Part shown: piece after piece, positions 1 to 5,360 of the stretch | How the letters are laid out: each line of letters opens with the position of its first letter | How positions within the stretch are numbered: position 1 is the first letter of the stretch | Assembly: GCA_015295885.1 (NCBI GenBank) | Contig: DVEE01000289.1 | Location: 1 to 6,167 of the forward strand | Source of the DNA: Leptolyngbyaceae cyanobacterium M65_K2018_010 | GTDB taxonomy: Bacteria > Cyanobacteriota > Cyanobacteriia > Phormidesmidales > Phormidesmidaceae | Direction of reading: 5' to 3' | Length of the DNA: 6,167 nt | Notes under the pieces: model-generated | Seen by the model: the letters and a program-made list of their open reading frames with translations, nothing else | Databases searched by the model: none | Told to the model about the DNA's origin: nothing | Translations under genes and position numbers: made by a program

Positions 1-635
1 CGCCGCCGGCTCGGCCCACCATTCCCCCGCCGACGGCCCGGCCCGCCGAACGCCCTACCAACCCTTCCCCTTTGCCGACGGTGCCCAATCAACGGGTGGT
101 GGTGGTGATTGATCCGGGCCATGGTGGCCGCGATCCCGGGGCCGTGGGCATCAATGGGTTGCAAGAAAAGCAGGTGATCTTTCCCATTTCCCTACGGGTG
201 GCTGAACTGCTAGAGCAACAGGGCCTGGTGGTGGTGCTCACCCGTGGCGATGATAGCACCCTTGATTTGCAGGGCCGGGTAGACATTGCTAACCGGGCCA
301 GGGGCAATCTGTTTGTCAGCATCCATGCCAATGCCATCAGTATGAGCCGGCCCGACGTCAACGGCATTGAAACCTATTTTGCCTCGGAGAATGGCAGACG
401 CCTGGCCGCCGCCCTCCAGGCCAGTATGCTGGCGGCCACAGGGATGAACGATCGCGGAGTCAAACAGGCCCGTTTCTTTGTGCTCCGCCACACCAATATG
501 CCCGCCGCCCTGGTGGAAGTGGGCTTTGTTACTGGGGCTCAGGATGCGCCCCGCCTAGCGGATCCGGCCTGGCGAGAGACCATGGCCCAGGCAATTGCCC
601 GTGGCATCCTCCAGTACCTTCAGCAGGGGTTATAA
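1..635 (+). CDS. amiC: N-acetylmuramoyl-L-alanine amidase, Amidase_3 family (5' partial)
   Basis: This is a zinc amidase that cuts the bond between N-acetylmuramic acid and the L-alanine of the stem peptide in periplasmic peptidoglycan; in filamentous cyanobacteria AmiC enzymes also open septal nanopores. The frame is open from the left edge (first full codon at 3), so the start and any AMIN domains lie outside the window. The first ~25 codons encode a Pro/Arg/Thr-rich linker, and the Amidase_3 domain then runs to the end. Expected residues are present: His in DPGHGG (codon 120), Glu in LQEK (165), His in SIHAN (324) and the catalytic Glu in LVEVGF (516). The segment from GIETYF to FFVLRH is short and lacks the long insert that carries the autoinhibitory helix in E. 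coli AmiC, as reported for Nostoc AmiC2. The family call is secure. The symbol is less so, because the N-terminal domains are not visible. Confidence 0.93.
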   Translation, partial: PPARPTIPPPTARPAERPTNPSPLPTVPNQRVVVVIDPGHGGRDPGAVGINGLQEKQVIFPISLRVAELLEQQGLVVVLTRGDDSTLDLQGRVDIANRARGNLFVSIHANAISMSRPDVNGIETYFASENGRRLAAALQASMLAATGMNDRGVKQARFFVLRHTNMPAALVEVGFVTGAQDAPRLADPAWRETMAQAIARGILQYLQQGL

Positions 636-736
636 CCGGCACGATTCTGGGTAGGTTGTCTATGATGGGGAAGGAATTGCCCTGGCCCGGTAGTTTGGTT
701 TCCTAGCTCCTTGGGTCCATTGGGTAACTCCGGTCC

Positions 737-1729
737 TTGTGGCATCGGCAGGTCTGGCAAAATCGAGTGATGGTAGGCTTTGATTTAGGTCAATTCGGGT
801 TCAACCCAACGGTAGCCCTAGGCAACGGCCTGGCCAGAGTAGCCCTGGCCGGAGTAGCCCTGGCCGGAGTGGTTTTTCTACCTACCCCCATCGCCCGATC
901 GGCAGAACCTCTCAACCTCTCAGCCGCCAGCCAATCCCTCTGTCCGCCGCCGGTGCTCTCTCGCCTGACCCGCCATCGGGTGACCGCTGGCGAAACCCTT
1001 GATGGGATCGCCCAGCGATACGGATTAATCACCGCTACGGTGATTGGTCTCAATCCGGACCTGCAAACCGCTGGGGTCAAGGTCGGCCAGGAACTAATGA
1101 TTCCCCCCTACAATGGCATTCGGGTTTCGGTGAGTCCAGGCCAGACCTGGGATCAGGTGGCCGCCGCCTACAACACCCGGGCCGATGTGTTGTTTGAGGT
1201 CAATGGCTGTGTTAGCACCGTACCAGCCACCATTTTTGTGCCCGGGGTCAACTGGTTTCCAGGCGTTCGTACAGCGGCGACCCCAGCCGCCAATACTCCA
1301 TCCCGGCGCAGTCCCCTGCAGGGCTACCCTCTGCCCAGCCGCACCGATGTGATTGTCAACTACGGCTGGCAACCGGATCTGAACCAAAACAAACTGGTCT
1401 GTAACACCGGCGGGGCCCTGGCCAGTACAGCCAATACCCCGGTCTTAGCCGTTGGAGCCGGGACCGTGGCCTTTGCCGGGGTCGATGCCGTTTATGGCAA
1501 CCTGGTCGTGGTGAACCATGCCGACGGGCTACAAACCCGCTACGCCAATCTCGACCAGGTAACTGTAACCCTAGGTCAAACGGTGCGACAGGGAGACCAC
1601 CTGGGTCAGGTGGCTGCTCCCAGCACCGAACCATCCACCTTTCTCTACTTCGAAGTGCGGCTCAACTCACCTATGGGTTGGGTGGCCCAGGATCCCCAAG
1701 ACTTTGTACCCGCCATGGCGCTCAGGTAA
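737..1729 (+). CDS. Secreted LysM protein with degenerate LytM/M23 domain
   Basis: Probable periplasmic peptidoglycan-binding protein of 330 residues. A hydrophobic core (35-48) ending in A-R-S-A suggests a signal peptide cut near residue 56. A clear LysM repeat follows at about 80-123 (HRVTAGETLDGIAQRYG), and a weaker LysM-like unit at 128-169. The LytM/M23 fold covers about 200-325. Its scaffold is recognisable (NTPVLAV, GQTVRQGDHLGQV, FEVR), but the HxxxD pair is N223/A227, the mid-domain His is N271 and the HxH pair is F302/Y304, so peptidase activity is not expected. LysM plus an inactive LytM domain is the layout of E. coli NlpD, which activates AmiC, and an amidase gene sits 101 bases upstream. 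A regulatory or scaffolding role is therefore inferred. The start is uncertain: TTG 737 follows an in-frame stop at 725, ATG 770 is an alternative, and neither has a good ribosome binding site. Confidence 0.88.
   Translation: MWHRQVWQNRVMVGFDLGQFGFNPTVALGNGLARVALAGVALAGVVFLPTPIARSAEPLNLSAASQSLCPPPVLSRLTRHRVTAGETLDGIAQRYGLITATVIGLNPDLQTAGVKVGQELMIPPYNGIRVSVSPGQTWDQVAAAYNTRADVLFEVNGCVSTVPATIFVPGVNWFPGVRTAATPAANTPSRRSPLQGYPLPSRTDVIVNYGWQPDLNQNKLVCNTGGALASTANTPVLAVGAGTVAFAGVDAVYGNLVVVNHADGLQTRYANLDQVTVTLGQTVRQGDHLGQVAAPSTEPSTFLYFEVRLNSPMGWVAQDPQDFVPAMALR
827..871 (+). repeat. Three tandem 15-bp units inside the signal-peptide core
   Basis: The units at 827-841, 842-856 and 857-871 read ggcctggccagagta, gccctggccggagta and gccctggccggagtg. 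The last two differ only at the final base. Each unit is five codons, so copy changes keep the frame. They encode the A-R-V-A-L-A-G-V-A-L-A-G-V stretch of the hydrophobic core. The pattern suggests duplication by strand slippage. Confidence 0.85.
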
Positions 1730-1748
1730 GGTTGGCCAGACCCAGAAA

Positions 1749-1765
1749 TTTGTGACAAAATTGTT
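1749..1765. promoter_or_regulatory. AT-rich inverted repeat upstream of the 1860 gene
   Basis: TTTGT-G-ACAAA (1749-1759) is a perfect 5-bp inverted repeat. It continues into AATTGTT, making an AT-rich island in GC-rich sequence about 95 bases before the next start. It matches 14 of 17 bases of the element at 4668-4684 upstream of nblA. It could be an operator or part of a promoter for the 1860-4502 gene group. I see no convincing paired -35/-10; TATAGA at 1832-1837 is only a weak -10 candidate. No known regulator site was recognised. Confidence 0.3.
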
Positions 1766-1859
1766 GCGATATGGGCTGGGTTATGCCTTTCCAGGGTTCG
1801 TTCTGACCGTTTAAGGGCATTATTGAGAAAGTATAGAGTCGGATCCTAGGTAACTCATC

Positions 1860-2675
1860 ATGGTGCGGCGGTTGGTCAAGCAGGCTCCGGCCAGCAGTTT
1901 AAATCTATTTACCGAAGTAAAAGAGCCCACGCTAACCTCCAGGCTCTTTTGGGTTCAGCTGATCACCTACCGCCCCTTCTTTTTGGTAGGTGGTTTTTGG
2001 TGTGCCATGGTGTGCGTGTCAGCGGTAGCCTATAGCCGTTTAATGTTTACCGAACCGCCTCCCAGTGGCCCCAACCCCATCGCTCGGGCTGAGGTATTGC
2101 CTGGTCCCTCGGCTCGGGCTCTATCGCCGGCTGGGATCCCCACTCCTGTTCTAGAACCGACCCTTGAGAATCTTGACCCGGCGGCCTCTGCTTCTCCCCA
2201 CCAGGGCACCAGAGCAGCGCTGTGGAGCCTGGTCAGTTTAGTGGGGTTATGCGGCTTAGGGTCCTACCTGATTAGCCGACAGGCTCAGGCGGCGTCCCGG
2301 CGAACATCCCGGCCCCAGCGGCGTAAAAAAACTAAACGCTCTGCTCCCACCGCTGCCCTCCAGCCCTCGGGGCCTAAACGACTATCGCCCTACTCCCCGG
2401 ATCGGGATGGGGTGATTGTTCGCGGCAAAACCGCCCCGCCAGAGATGCCCCTGGGCCCTGCCCAAAGCGGTCTGCCGATGCTACCCTCCGCTCCGATGCC
2501 AGCTCAACGACCAGTTTTGCCCCTCTCGACCCAACCAGGGGCCGCCCCTGGGCCCCAAGCCCATCAGCCAGCGGTGGTTCCGGCCAGTCAACCCCACCCG
2601 CTGGATTGGTCCGATCCCAGCCTTGCCCACTGCCTCGATCTGCGCCAGCGGCGATCGCTCTCCTCCCTGATTTAG
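1860..2675 (+). CDS. Two-span membrane protein with Pro-rich, basic C-terminal region; unknown function
   Basis: I do not recognise this 271-residue protein. Residues 1-38 are mildly basic. A hydrophobic span at about 39-61 is followed by a Pro/Ala/Ser-rich stretch (62-118), a second span at about 119-138, a strongly basic cluster at 147-160 (RRTSRPQRRKKTKR) and a Pro/Gln-rich tail without obvious domains. The positive-inside rule suggests both ends in the cytoplasm and the 62-118 loop outside, or in the thylakoid lumen. ATG 1860 is the first plausible start and has only a weak upstream AGGT. The gene ends 18 bases before the deacetylase-like gene and in the same frame, so the two are probably co-transcribed. 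The tail is low-complexity, so homology searches should rely on residues 1-145. The gene is probably real: the frame is long, and hydrophobic spans and basic residues are ordered sensibly. Confidence 0.7.
   Translation: MVRRLVKQAPASSLNLFTEVKEPTLTSRLFWVQLITYRPFFLVGGFWCAMVCVSAVAYSRLMFTEPPPSGPNPIARAEVLPGPSARALSPAGIPTPVLEPTLENLDPAASASPHQGTRAALWSLVSLVGLCGLGSYLISRQAQAASRRTSRPQRRKKTKRSAPTAALQPSGPKRLSPYSPDRDGVIVRGKTAPPEMPLGPAQSGLPMLPSAPMPAQRPVLPLSTQPGAAPGPQAHQPAVVPASQPHPLDWSDPSLAHCLDLRQRRSLSSLI
2535..2551 (+). other. Perfect intragenic hairpin
   Basis: CCAGGGG and CCCCTGG form a perfect 7-bp stem around a 3-base loop within the Pro-rich tail of the 1860 gene. It is very GC-rich with no following T tract, so it is not a terminator on the + strand. 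It may simply follow from proline and glycine codons (CCN/GGN). Confidence 0.5.
2651..2658. repeat. HIP1 octamer GCGATCGC
   Basis: This is a perfect copy of the highly iterated palindrome found at high frequency in many cyanobacterial genomes. It lies within the last codons of the 1860 gene. I found only this exact copy; near matches occur at about 449 and 6076. It supports a cyanobacterial origin, but one copy in 6 kb is a low density. Confidence 0.9.
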
Positions 2676-2693
2676 CCGGGCTGCGGGGACATC

Positions 2694-3614
2694 TTGGGGC
2701 AACTGCCAGTCATCTTCCATCCCGACTACGTGGCCCCGCTACCCGCCGGGCATCGCTTTCCCATGGCCAAGTTCGGTCTGTTGCGCGATCTGCTGCTAAA
2801 AGACGGAGTCATTCAACCGGATCAGATTTACCAGCCCGGTGAACCCCCTACCGATTGGATTAAGTTAGTCCATCACGCCGCCTACGTAGAGGCCTACTGC
2901 CAGGGTAGCCTGACCGCCAAAGCCCAACGGCGGATTGGCCTACCCTGGAGCCCTGCCCTGGTGAAGCGAACCTGTACCGCCGTAGGGGGCACCATTCTCA
3001 CCGCCAAGCTGGCCCTGGAGTACGGGCTGGCCTGCAATACCGCCGGCGGCACCCACCATGCTTTCCCTGACTTTGGCGCAGGCTTTTGTATTTTCAATGA
3101 CCTGGCCATTGCGGCCCGCCTACTACTGCAACAAAATCGGGTGCAGCGGGTGCTGATTATCGACTTGGATGTGCACCAGGGCGATGGTACGGCCTGGATT
3201 TTCCGCGATGATCCCAGGGTGTTTACCTTTTCCATGCACTGCGCGGATAATTTTCCGGCCCGCAAACAGGTCAGCGACTTAGACCTCCCCCTTCAGGTCG
3301 GTTTGGAGGATGGTGAGTATCTGCAATGTCTAGCCGCCTGCCTGCCGGATCTGCTCAGTCAGGTGAAGCCAGACCTGGTGCTTTACGATGCCGGGGTAGA
3401 CCCCCATCGGGAGGATCGGCTGGGGAAGTTGGCCCTGACGAATAGCGGCCTCTTCGAGCGGGATCGCTGGGTGCTGAAAACCTGCCTGCAAGCCGGCTAC
3501 CCGGTGGCCTGTGTCATTGGCGGTGGCTATGGCGATGACCTAGAGGATTTGATCTTTCGCCATTCCCTACTGCACCGAGCCGCCGTCGAAGTCTTTCAAT
3601 ACCAGAGGCTCTAG
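2694..3614 (+). CDS. Histone deacetylase family protein (arginase-deacetylase fold)
   Basis: A 306-residue, single-domain zinc amidohydrolase of the bacterial HDAC/AcuC/acetylpolyamine-hydrolase superfamily, presumably cytoplasmic, removing acyl groups from lysine or polyamine-type amides. The catalytic set looks complete: the tandem histidines H121-H122 in GGTHHAF, zinc ligands D157... more exactly D159 and H161 in DLDVHQGDGT, the third ligand D236 in AGVDPHREDRLG, and the transition-state tyrosine Y279 in GGGYG. The length is typical of the short bacterial members. TTG 2694 is preferred because the family start (VIFHPDY...GHRFPMAKF) begins right after it; the first in-frame ATG (2763) would cut conserved sequence. 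GGGG at 2685-2688 may serve as ribosome binding site. The gene lies 18 bases after the membrane-protein gene and 21 bases before trhO, so an operon is likely. The substrate cannot be told from sequence. Confidence 0.93.
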   Translation: MGQLPVIFHPDYVAPLPAGHRFPMAKFGLLRDLLLKDGVIQPDQIYQPGEPPTDWIKLVHHAAYVEAYCQGSLTAKAQRRIGLPWSPALVKRTCTAVGGTILTAKLALEYGLACNTAGGTHHAFPDFGAGFCIFNDLAIAARLLLQQNRVQRVLIIDLDVHQGDGTAWIFRDDPRVFTFSMHCADNFPARKQVSDLDLPLQVGLEDGEYLQCLAACLPDLLSQVKPDLVLYDAGVDPHREDRLGKLALTNSGLFERDRWVLKTCLQAGYPVACVIGGGYGDDLEDLIFRHSLLHRAAVEVFQYQRL

Positions 3615-3622
3615 GGATTTGC

Positions 3623-3628
3623 TATAGT
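3623..3628 (+). promoter_or_regulatory. Possible -10 box for a leaderless trhO transcript
   Basis: TATAGT ends seven bases before the trhO ATG, and the hexamer GCTATA is repeated ten bases apart (3621-3626 and 3631-3636). With the usual spacing from a -10 box, a transcript would begin at or next to the ATG. No usable Shine-Dalgarno lies before the start (AGGGA at 3613-3617 is too far away). I see no good -35, so this is tentative; co-transcription with the upstream gene explains expression equally well. Confidence 0.25.
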
Positions 3629-3635
3629 CGGCTAT

Positions 3636-4502
3636 ATGAGTTGGACCGTTGCGACTTTTTATAAATTTGCCCCGCTGACAGCCCCGGCCCAGTTGCAACA
3701 GGATCTGCGGGTTGAAGGCCAACGCCTGGGACTTAAGGGCACCCTCATCCTGGCCTCGGAAGGTATCAATGCCACGGTAGCCGGCTCCCGCCCCGCCATC
3801 GATCAAATCCTCACCTGGTTGCAGCACCACCCCGACCTGGGCTACTTCACCCACCAGGAGTTTGAGACTGAGGTGGTTCCCTTTGCCCGCCTGAAGGTCA
3901 AACTTAAGCCGGAGATTGTCAGTCTGGGCAGGCCAGATATTAATCCCAGCCAGGGAGTCGGCACCTACGTCGATCCCCAGGATTGGAACGCCTTGATCAC
4001 CGATCCTGAGGTGGTGGTCATTGATACCCGCAATGCCTTCGAAGTTGACCTGGGGACCTTTTCGGGCGCCCTGAACCCCCAGACCCGGTCCTTTCGCGAT
4101 TTCCCCGCCTACCTAGAGTCCACTCTACATCCAGCCGATCAACCCAAAATCGCCCTGTTTTGTACCGGCGGCATTCGCTGCGAAAAGGCCACCGCCTATT
4201 TACGCCAGCAGGGCTTTTCCCAGGTCTATCATCTCCAGGGCGGCATTCTCAACTACCTGCGCCAGGTGCCCCCTGTAGATAGCCTTTGGCAGGGTCAATG
4301 CTTTGTGTTTGACGATCGGGTGGCGCTAGATCACCAGCTGCAAGCCACTCCCTACCAGTTATGCCCTGGCTGTGGTCACCCCCTTGGCCCGACAGACACC
4401 CAATCCCCTGACTACGAACCGGGCATCAGTTGCCCCCATTGCTACCACACCCTGACCCCGGAACGACGAGCTCGCCTGGCGGCCCGTCAGCGCTGGGCTT
4501 AA
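3636..4502 (+). CDS. trhO: tRNA uridine(34) hydroxylase, rhodanese family (TrhO/YceA)
   Basis: A 288-residue member of the TrhO (UPF0176) family, which makes 5-hydroxyuridine at the wobble position U34 of certain tRNAs using molecular oxygen; the site of action is the cytoplasm. The N-terminal acylphosphatase-like domain (about 1-95) begins with the family pattern VATFYKFAPL and includes GTLILASEGINATVAG. The rhodanese domain (about 115-215) carries the active-site loop CTGGIRCEKA with catalytic C176 and R181. The C-terminal part has two Cys pairs, C243/C246 (CPGC) and C266/C269 (CPHC), typical of a small zinc site in this family. ATG 3636 fits the family N-terminus exactly. It follows the deacetylase-like gene by 21 bases without a good ribosome binding site. 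The length is normal and no key residue is missing. Confidence 0.95.
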   Translation: MSWTVATFYKFAPLTAPAQLQQDLRVEGQRLGLKGTLILASEGINATVAGSRPAIDQILTWLQHHPDLGYFTHQEFETEVVPFARLKVKLKPEIVSLGRPDINPSQGVGTYVDPQDWNALITDPEVVVIDTRNAFEVDLGTFSGALNPQTRSFRDFPAYLESTLHPADQPKIALFCTGGIRCEKATAYLRQQGFSQVYHLQGGILNYLRQVPPVDSLWQGQCFVFDDRVALDHQLQATPYQLCPGCGHPLGPTDTQSPDYEPGISCPHCYHTLTPERRARLAARQRWA

Positions 4503-4507
4503 GACCT

Positions 4508-4536
4508 AGGGGGAGGTGGGGCGCCCAGATCCCCCT
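4508..4536 (+). terminator. Possible terminator hairpin after trhO
   Basis: AGGGGGA (4508-4514) pairs with TCCCCCT (4530-4536), and a GGGCGCCC palindrome lies in the loop. It begins six bases after the trhO stop. No T tract follows, so it is at best a weak intrinsic terminator or a 3'-end stabilising structure. Confidence 0.4.
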
Positions 4537-4574
4537 TCAGTCAGCCCCAAAGGTTCACGCCGAGCATTTTTACC

Positions 4575-4589
4575 TAGCAGTCATTGCTA
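4575..4589. promoter_or_regulatory. Inverted repeat TAGCA-N5-TGCTA
   Basis: A perfect 5-bp inverted repeat around GTCAT, flanked by a T run on the left (4567-4571, interrupted by ACC) and an A run on the right, giving an operator-like symmetric site. It lies about 95 bases upstream of the nblA extended -10 box. It matches no regulator consensus I know and could be chance. Confidence 0.3.
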
Positions 4590-4680
4590 AAAAATGTAAA
4601 ACTCCTGGGTTCCTTGGACACTTTGGAGTTAAGGTGGCCTATTCTCTTGACCTGTTAGGACTGGATCTTTGTCAAACAAT

Positions 4681-4689
4681 TGTTATAAT
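4681..4689 (+). promoter_or_regulatory. nblA: Extended -10 promoter for nblA
   Basis: TGTTATAAT is an exact extended -10 element (TG-N-TATAAT), with the expected start near 4696. TTGTCA at 4669-4674 resembles a -35 but is only nine bases from the -10 box, too close to act as one. The perfect palindrome AACAATTGTT (4675-4684) overlaps the -10 by one base and could hold a regulator. The untranslated leader would be about 165 bases. The box is strong by sequence; that it drives nblA is inferred from position and strand. Confidence 0.6.
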
Positions 4690-4693
4690 TTGT

Positions 4694-4730
4694 AAAACAC
4701 TGCGCAATGGGCCCCAGGCGGGGTGTTTTT
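4694..4730 (+). terminator. Terminator-like hairpin overlapping the nblA start point
   Basis: Outer arms AAAACAC (4694-4700) and GTGTTTT (4723-4729) enclose an inner CCC/GGG stem around AGGC, followed by a run of T ending at 4730. RNA reading through from trhO would form the full structure. RNA starting near 4696 would lack part of the left arm and form mainly the short GCCCC/GGGGT stem. It may therefore block read-through while leaving nblA transcripts less affected, or act as an attenuator. Confidence 0.45.
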
Positions 4731-4804
4731 ACCCTCAGATGACAGCGGGTTGGGTTCAAGCCCTGTTATCAATCAAGGGATTCTTTCCCTCTGAAACGCC
4801 CTCA

Positions 4805-4831
4805 GGCTCTTTGAGCCGATCGGCCTTTCGG
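4805..4831 (+). promoter_or_regulatory. Competing hairpins in the nblA leader
   Basis: GGCTC-TTT-GAGCC (4805-4817) forms a compact hairpin. GCCGATCGGC (4815-4824) is a perfect palindrome that shares its GCC, and CCGA (4817-4820) can pair with TCGG (4828-4831). These pairings exclude one another and end 17 bases before the Shine-Dalgarno, so they could influence translation. This is inference from pairing only. Confidence 0.3.
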
Positions 4832-4847
4832 GATGTTGTTCTCTCTC

Positions 4848-4852
4848 AGGAG
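4848..4852 (+). promoter_or_regulatory. nblA: Shine-Dalgarno AGGAG that fixes the nblA start
   Basis: AGGAG lies seven bases before ATG 4860. An in-frame ATG at 4833 would add nine residues, but it has no such site and is not in keeping with the family N-terminus, so 4860 is the start. Confidence 0.9.
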
Positions 4853-4859
4853 TAAACCC

Positions 4860-5054
4860 ATGAACGAGCCAATGCAACTTTCCTTGGAGCAGCAGTTTAA
4901 TCTGCGATCCTTTGAGACCCAGGTGAACAAAATGAGCCGTGAGCAAGCCCAGCAGTTTCTGGTCAAGCTTTACGAGCAAATGATGATGCGAGAAACCATG
5001 TACAAGCACTTTCTCAAGCACGAATGGGGCATTGGGCCCAATCCCCAAATCTAA
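4860..5054 (+). CDS. nblA: NblA, phycobilisome degradation adaptor
   Basis: A 64-residue NblA protein. NblA binds phycobiliproteins and recruits a Clp chaperone (ClpC) so that the light-harvesting phycobilisome is dismantled, typically under nitrogen or sulfur starvation; it acts on the cytoplasmic face of thylakoids. The family pattern is clear: LSLEQQFNLRSFETQV near the N-terminus, then AQQFLVKLYEQM, RE, and LKHEWG near the end, forming two helices. Length is typical. From memory, Anabaena NblA residues L51 and K53 contribute to phycocyanin binding; here position 51 is Phe while K53 is kept. A run of three Met (41-43) sits where other members often have MVV. The gene has a strong Shine-Dalgarno, a long leader with an extended -10 promoter and a terminator 115 bases downstream, so it is probably monocistronic. 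Confidence 0.96.
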   Translation: MNEPMQLSLEQQFNLRSFETQVNKMSREQAQQFLVKLYEQMMMRETMYKHFLKHEWGIGPNPQI

Positions 5055-5070
5055 GCCCCTCGCAGTTTGA

Positions 5071-5095
5071 AGGTCAGTCCTGAAGACGGCGACCT
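5071..5095 (+). other. Imperfect hairpin after nblA
   Basis: AGGTC (5071-5075) pairs with GACCT (5091-5095), and an inner GTC (5077-5079) with GAC (5085-5087). It starts 17 bases after the nblA stop, has no T tract, and may shape or protect the 3' end of the mRNA. Confidence 0.3.
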
Positions 5096-5169
5096 CCCTC
5101 TCTTGCAGGATTCAAGCAATCGGGCCAGGGATGTTGGGGCGTCCGCTTCGAGACTATGTCAGAGCTAGC

Positions 5170-5190
5170 AAGCTCCCCAAGGGAGTTTTT
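5170..5190 (+). terminator. Rho-independent terminator of nblA
   Basis: CTCCC (5173-5177) and GGGAG (5181-5185) form a stem with loop CAA. It is extended by one G-T wobble and two A-T pairs into the tract of five T at 5186-5190. This is the classic form and the clearest terminator in the window, giving nblA a 3' untranslated region of about 130 bases. Confidence 0.8.
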
Positions 5191-5360
5191 CAAGGGCAAT
5201 CCGCCCGATCCTCTCGAATTTTTGGTCGTTGATTTCCCAGGGGTGAGCCGTTCCCCCTGACCTAAAAGCTGAGTTTGAAGAATCTCCACAATCTCTTCCG
5301 GCTTTTGGTTCCAAGTACTTTCCTAGCTTATTAGCCGTTGAAACCGCCCAGCCAGACGTT

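Larger units (their letters stand above)
4503..4859. other. Non-coding region between trhO and nblA
   Basis: This is 357 bases without a convincing gene. A 141-codon open frame crosses it (4430-4855), but it starts inside trhO in another frame, resembles nothing and covers promoter and hairpin elements. In order, the region holds a GC-rich hairpin just after trhO, an inverted repeat at 4575-4589, an extended -10 promoter at 4681-4689, a hairpin with T tract at 4694-4730, a small hairpin at 4776-4790 (AGGGA/TCCCT), competing hairpins at 4805-4831 and the nblA ribosome binding site. It is visibly more AT-rich in the middle than the genes. No NtcA consensus (GTA-N8-TAC) was found. Confidence 0.7.

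Noticed and set aside
655..672. TATGAT at 661-666 as a promoter for the LysM-LytM gene
   Set aside because: No matching -35 at a workable distance; the hexamer alone is not enough.
1751..1766. TGTGA as a CRP-type (SYCRP1) site
   Set aside because: Only the left half-site is present; the right half TCACA is missing.
2416..2842. Alternative + and - frames across the end of the membrane-protein gene
   Set aside because: GC-rich, proline-rich sequence keeps several frames open by chance; only the frame with two membrane spans and the next gene's frame make sense.
4669..4689. TTGTCA and TATAAT as a -35/-10 pair
   Set aside because: Only nine bases separate them, far below the normal 16-18; the -10 box is better explained as an extended -10 promoter.
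4752..4763. GGGTTCAAGCCC, which resembles a tRNA T-arm
   Set aside because: No acceptor, D or anticodon stems can be placed around it, and no CCA or matching acceptor arm follows.
4430..4855. 141-codon open frame over the end of trhO and the nblA leader
   Set aside because: It begins inside trhO in another frame, has no ribosome binding site or recognisable domain, and covers promoter and hairpin elements.
4833..4862. Longer NblA start at ATG 4833
   Set aside because: The AGGAG site and the family N-terminus both point to ATG 4860; the extra nine residues would overlap the ribosome binding site.
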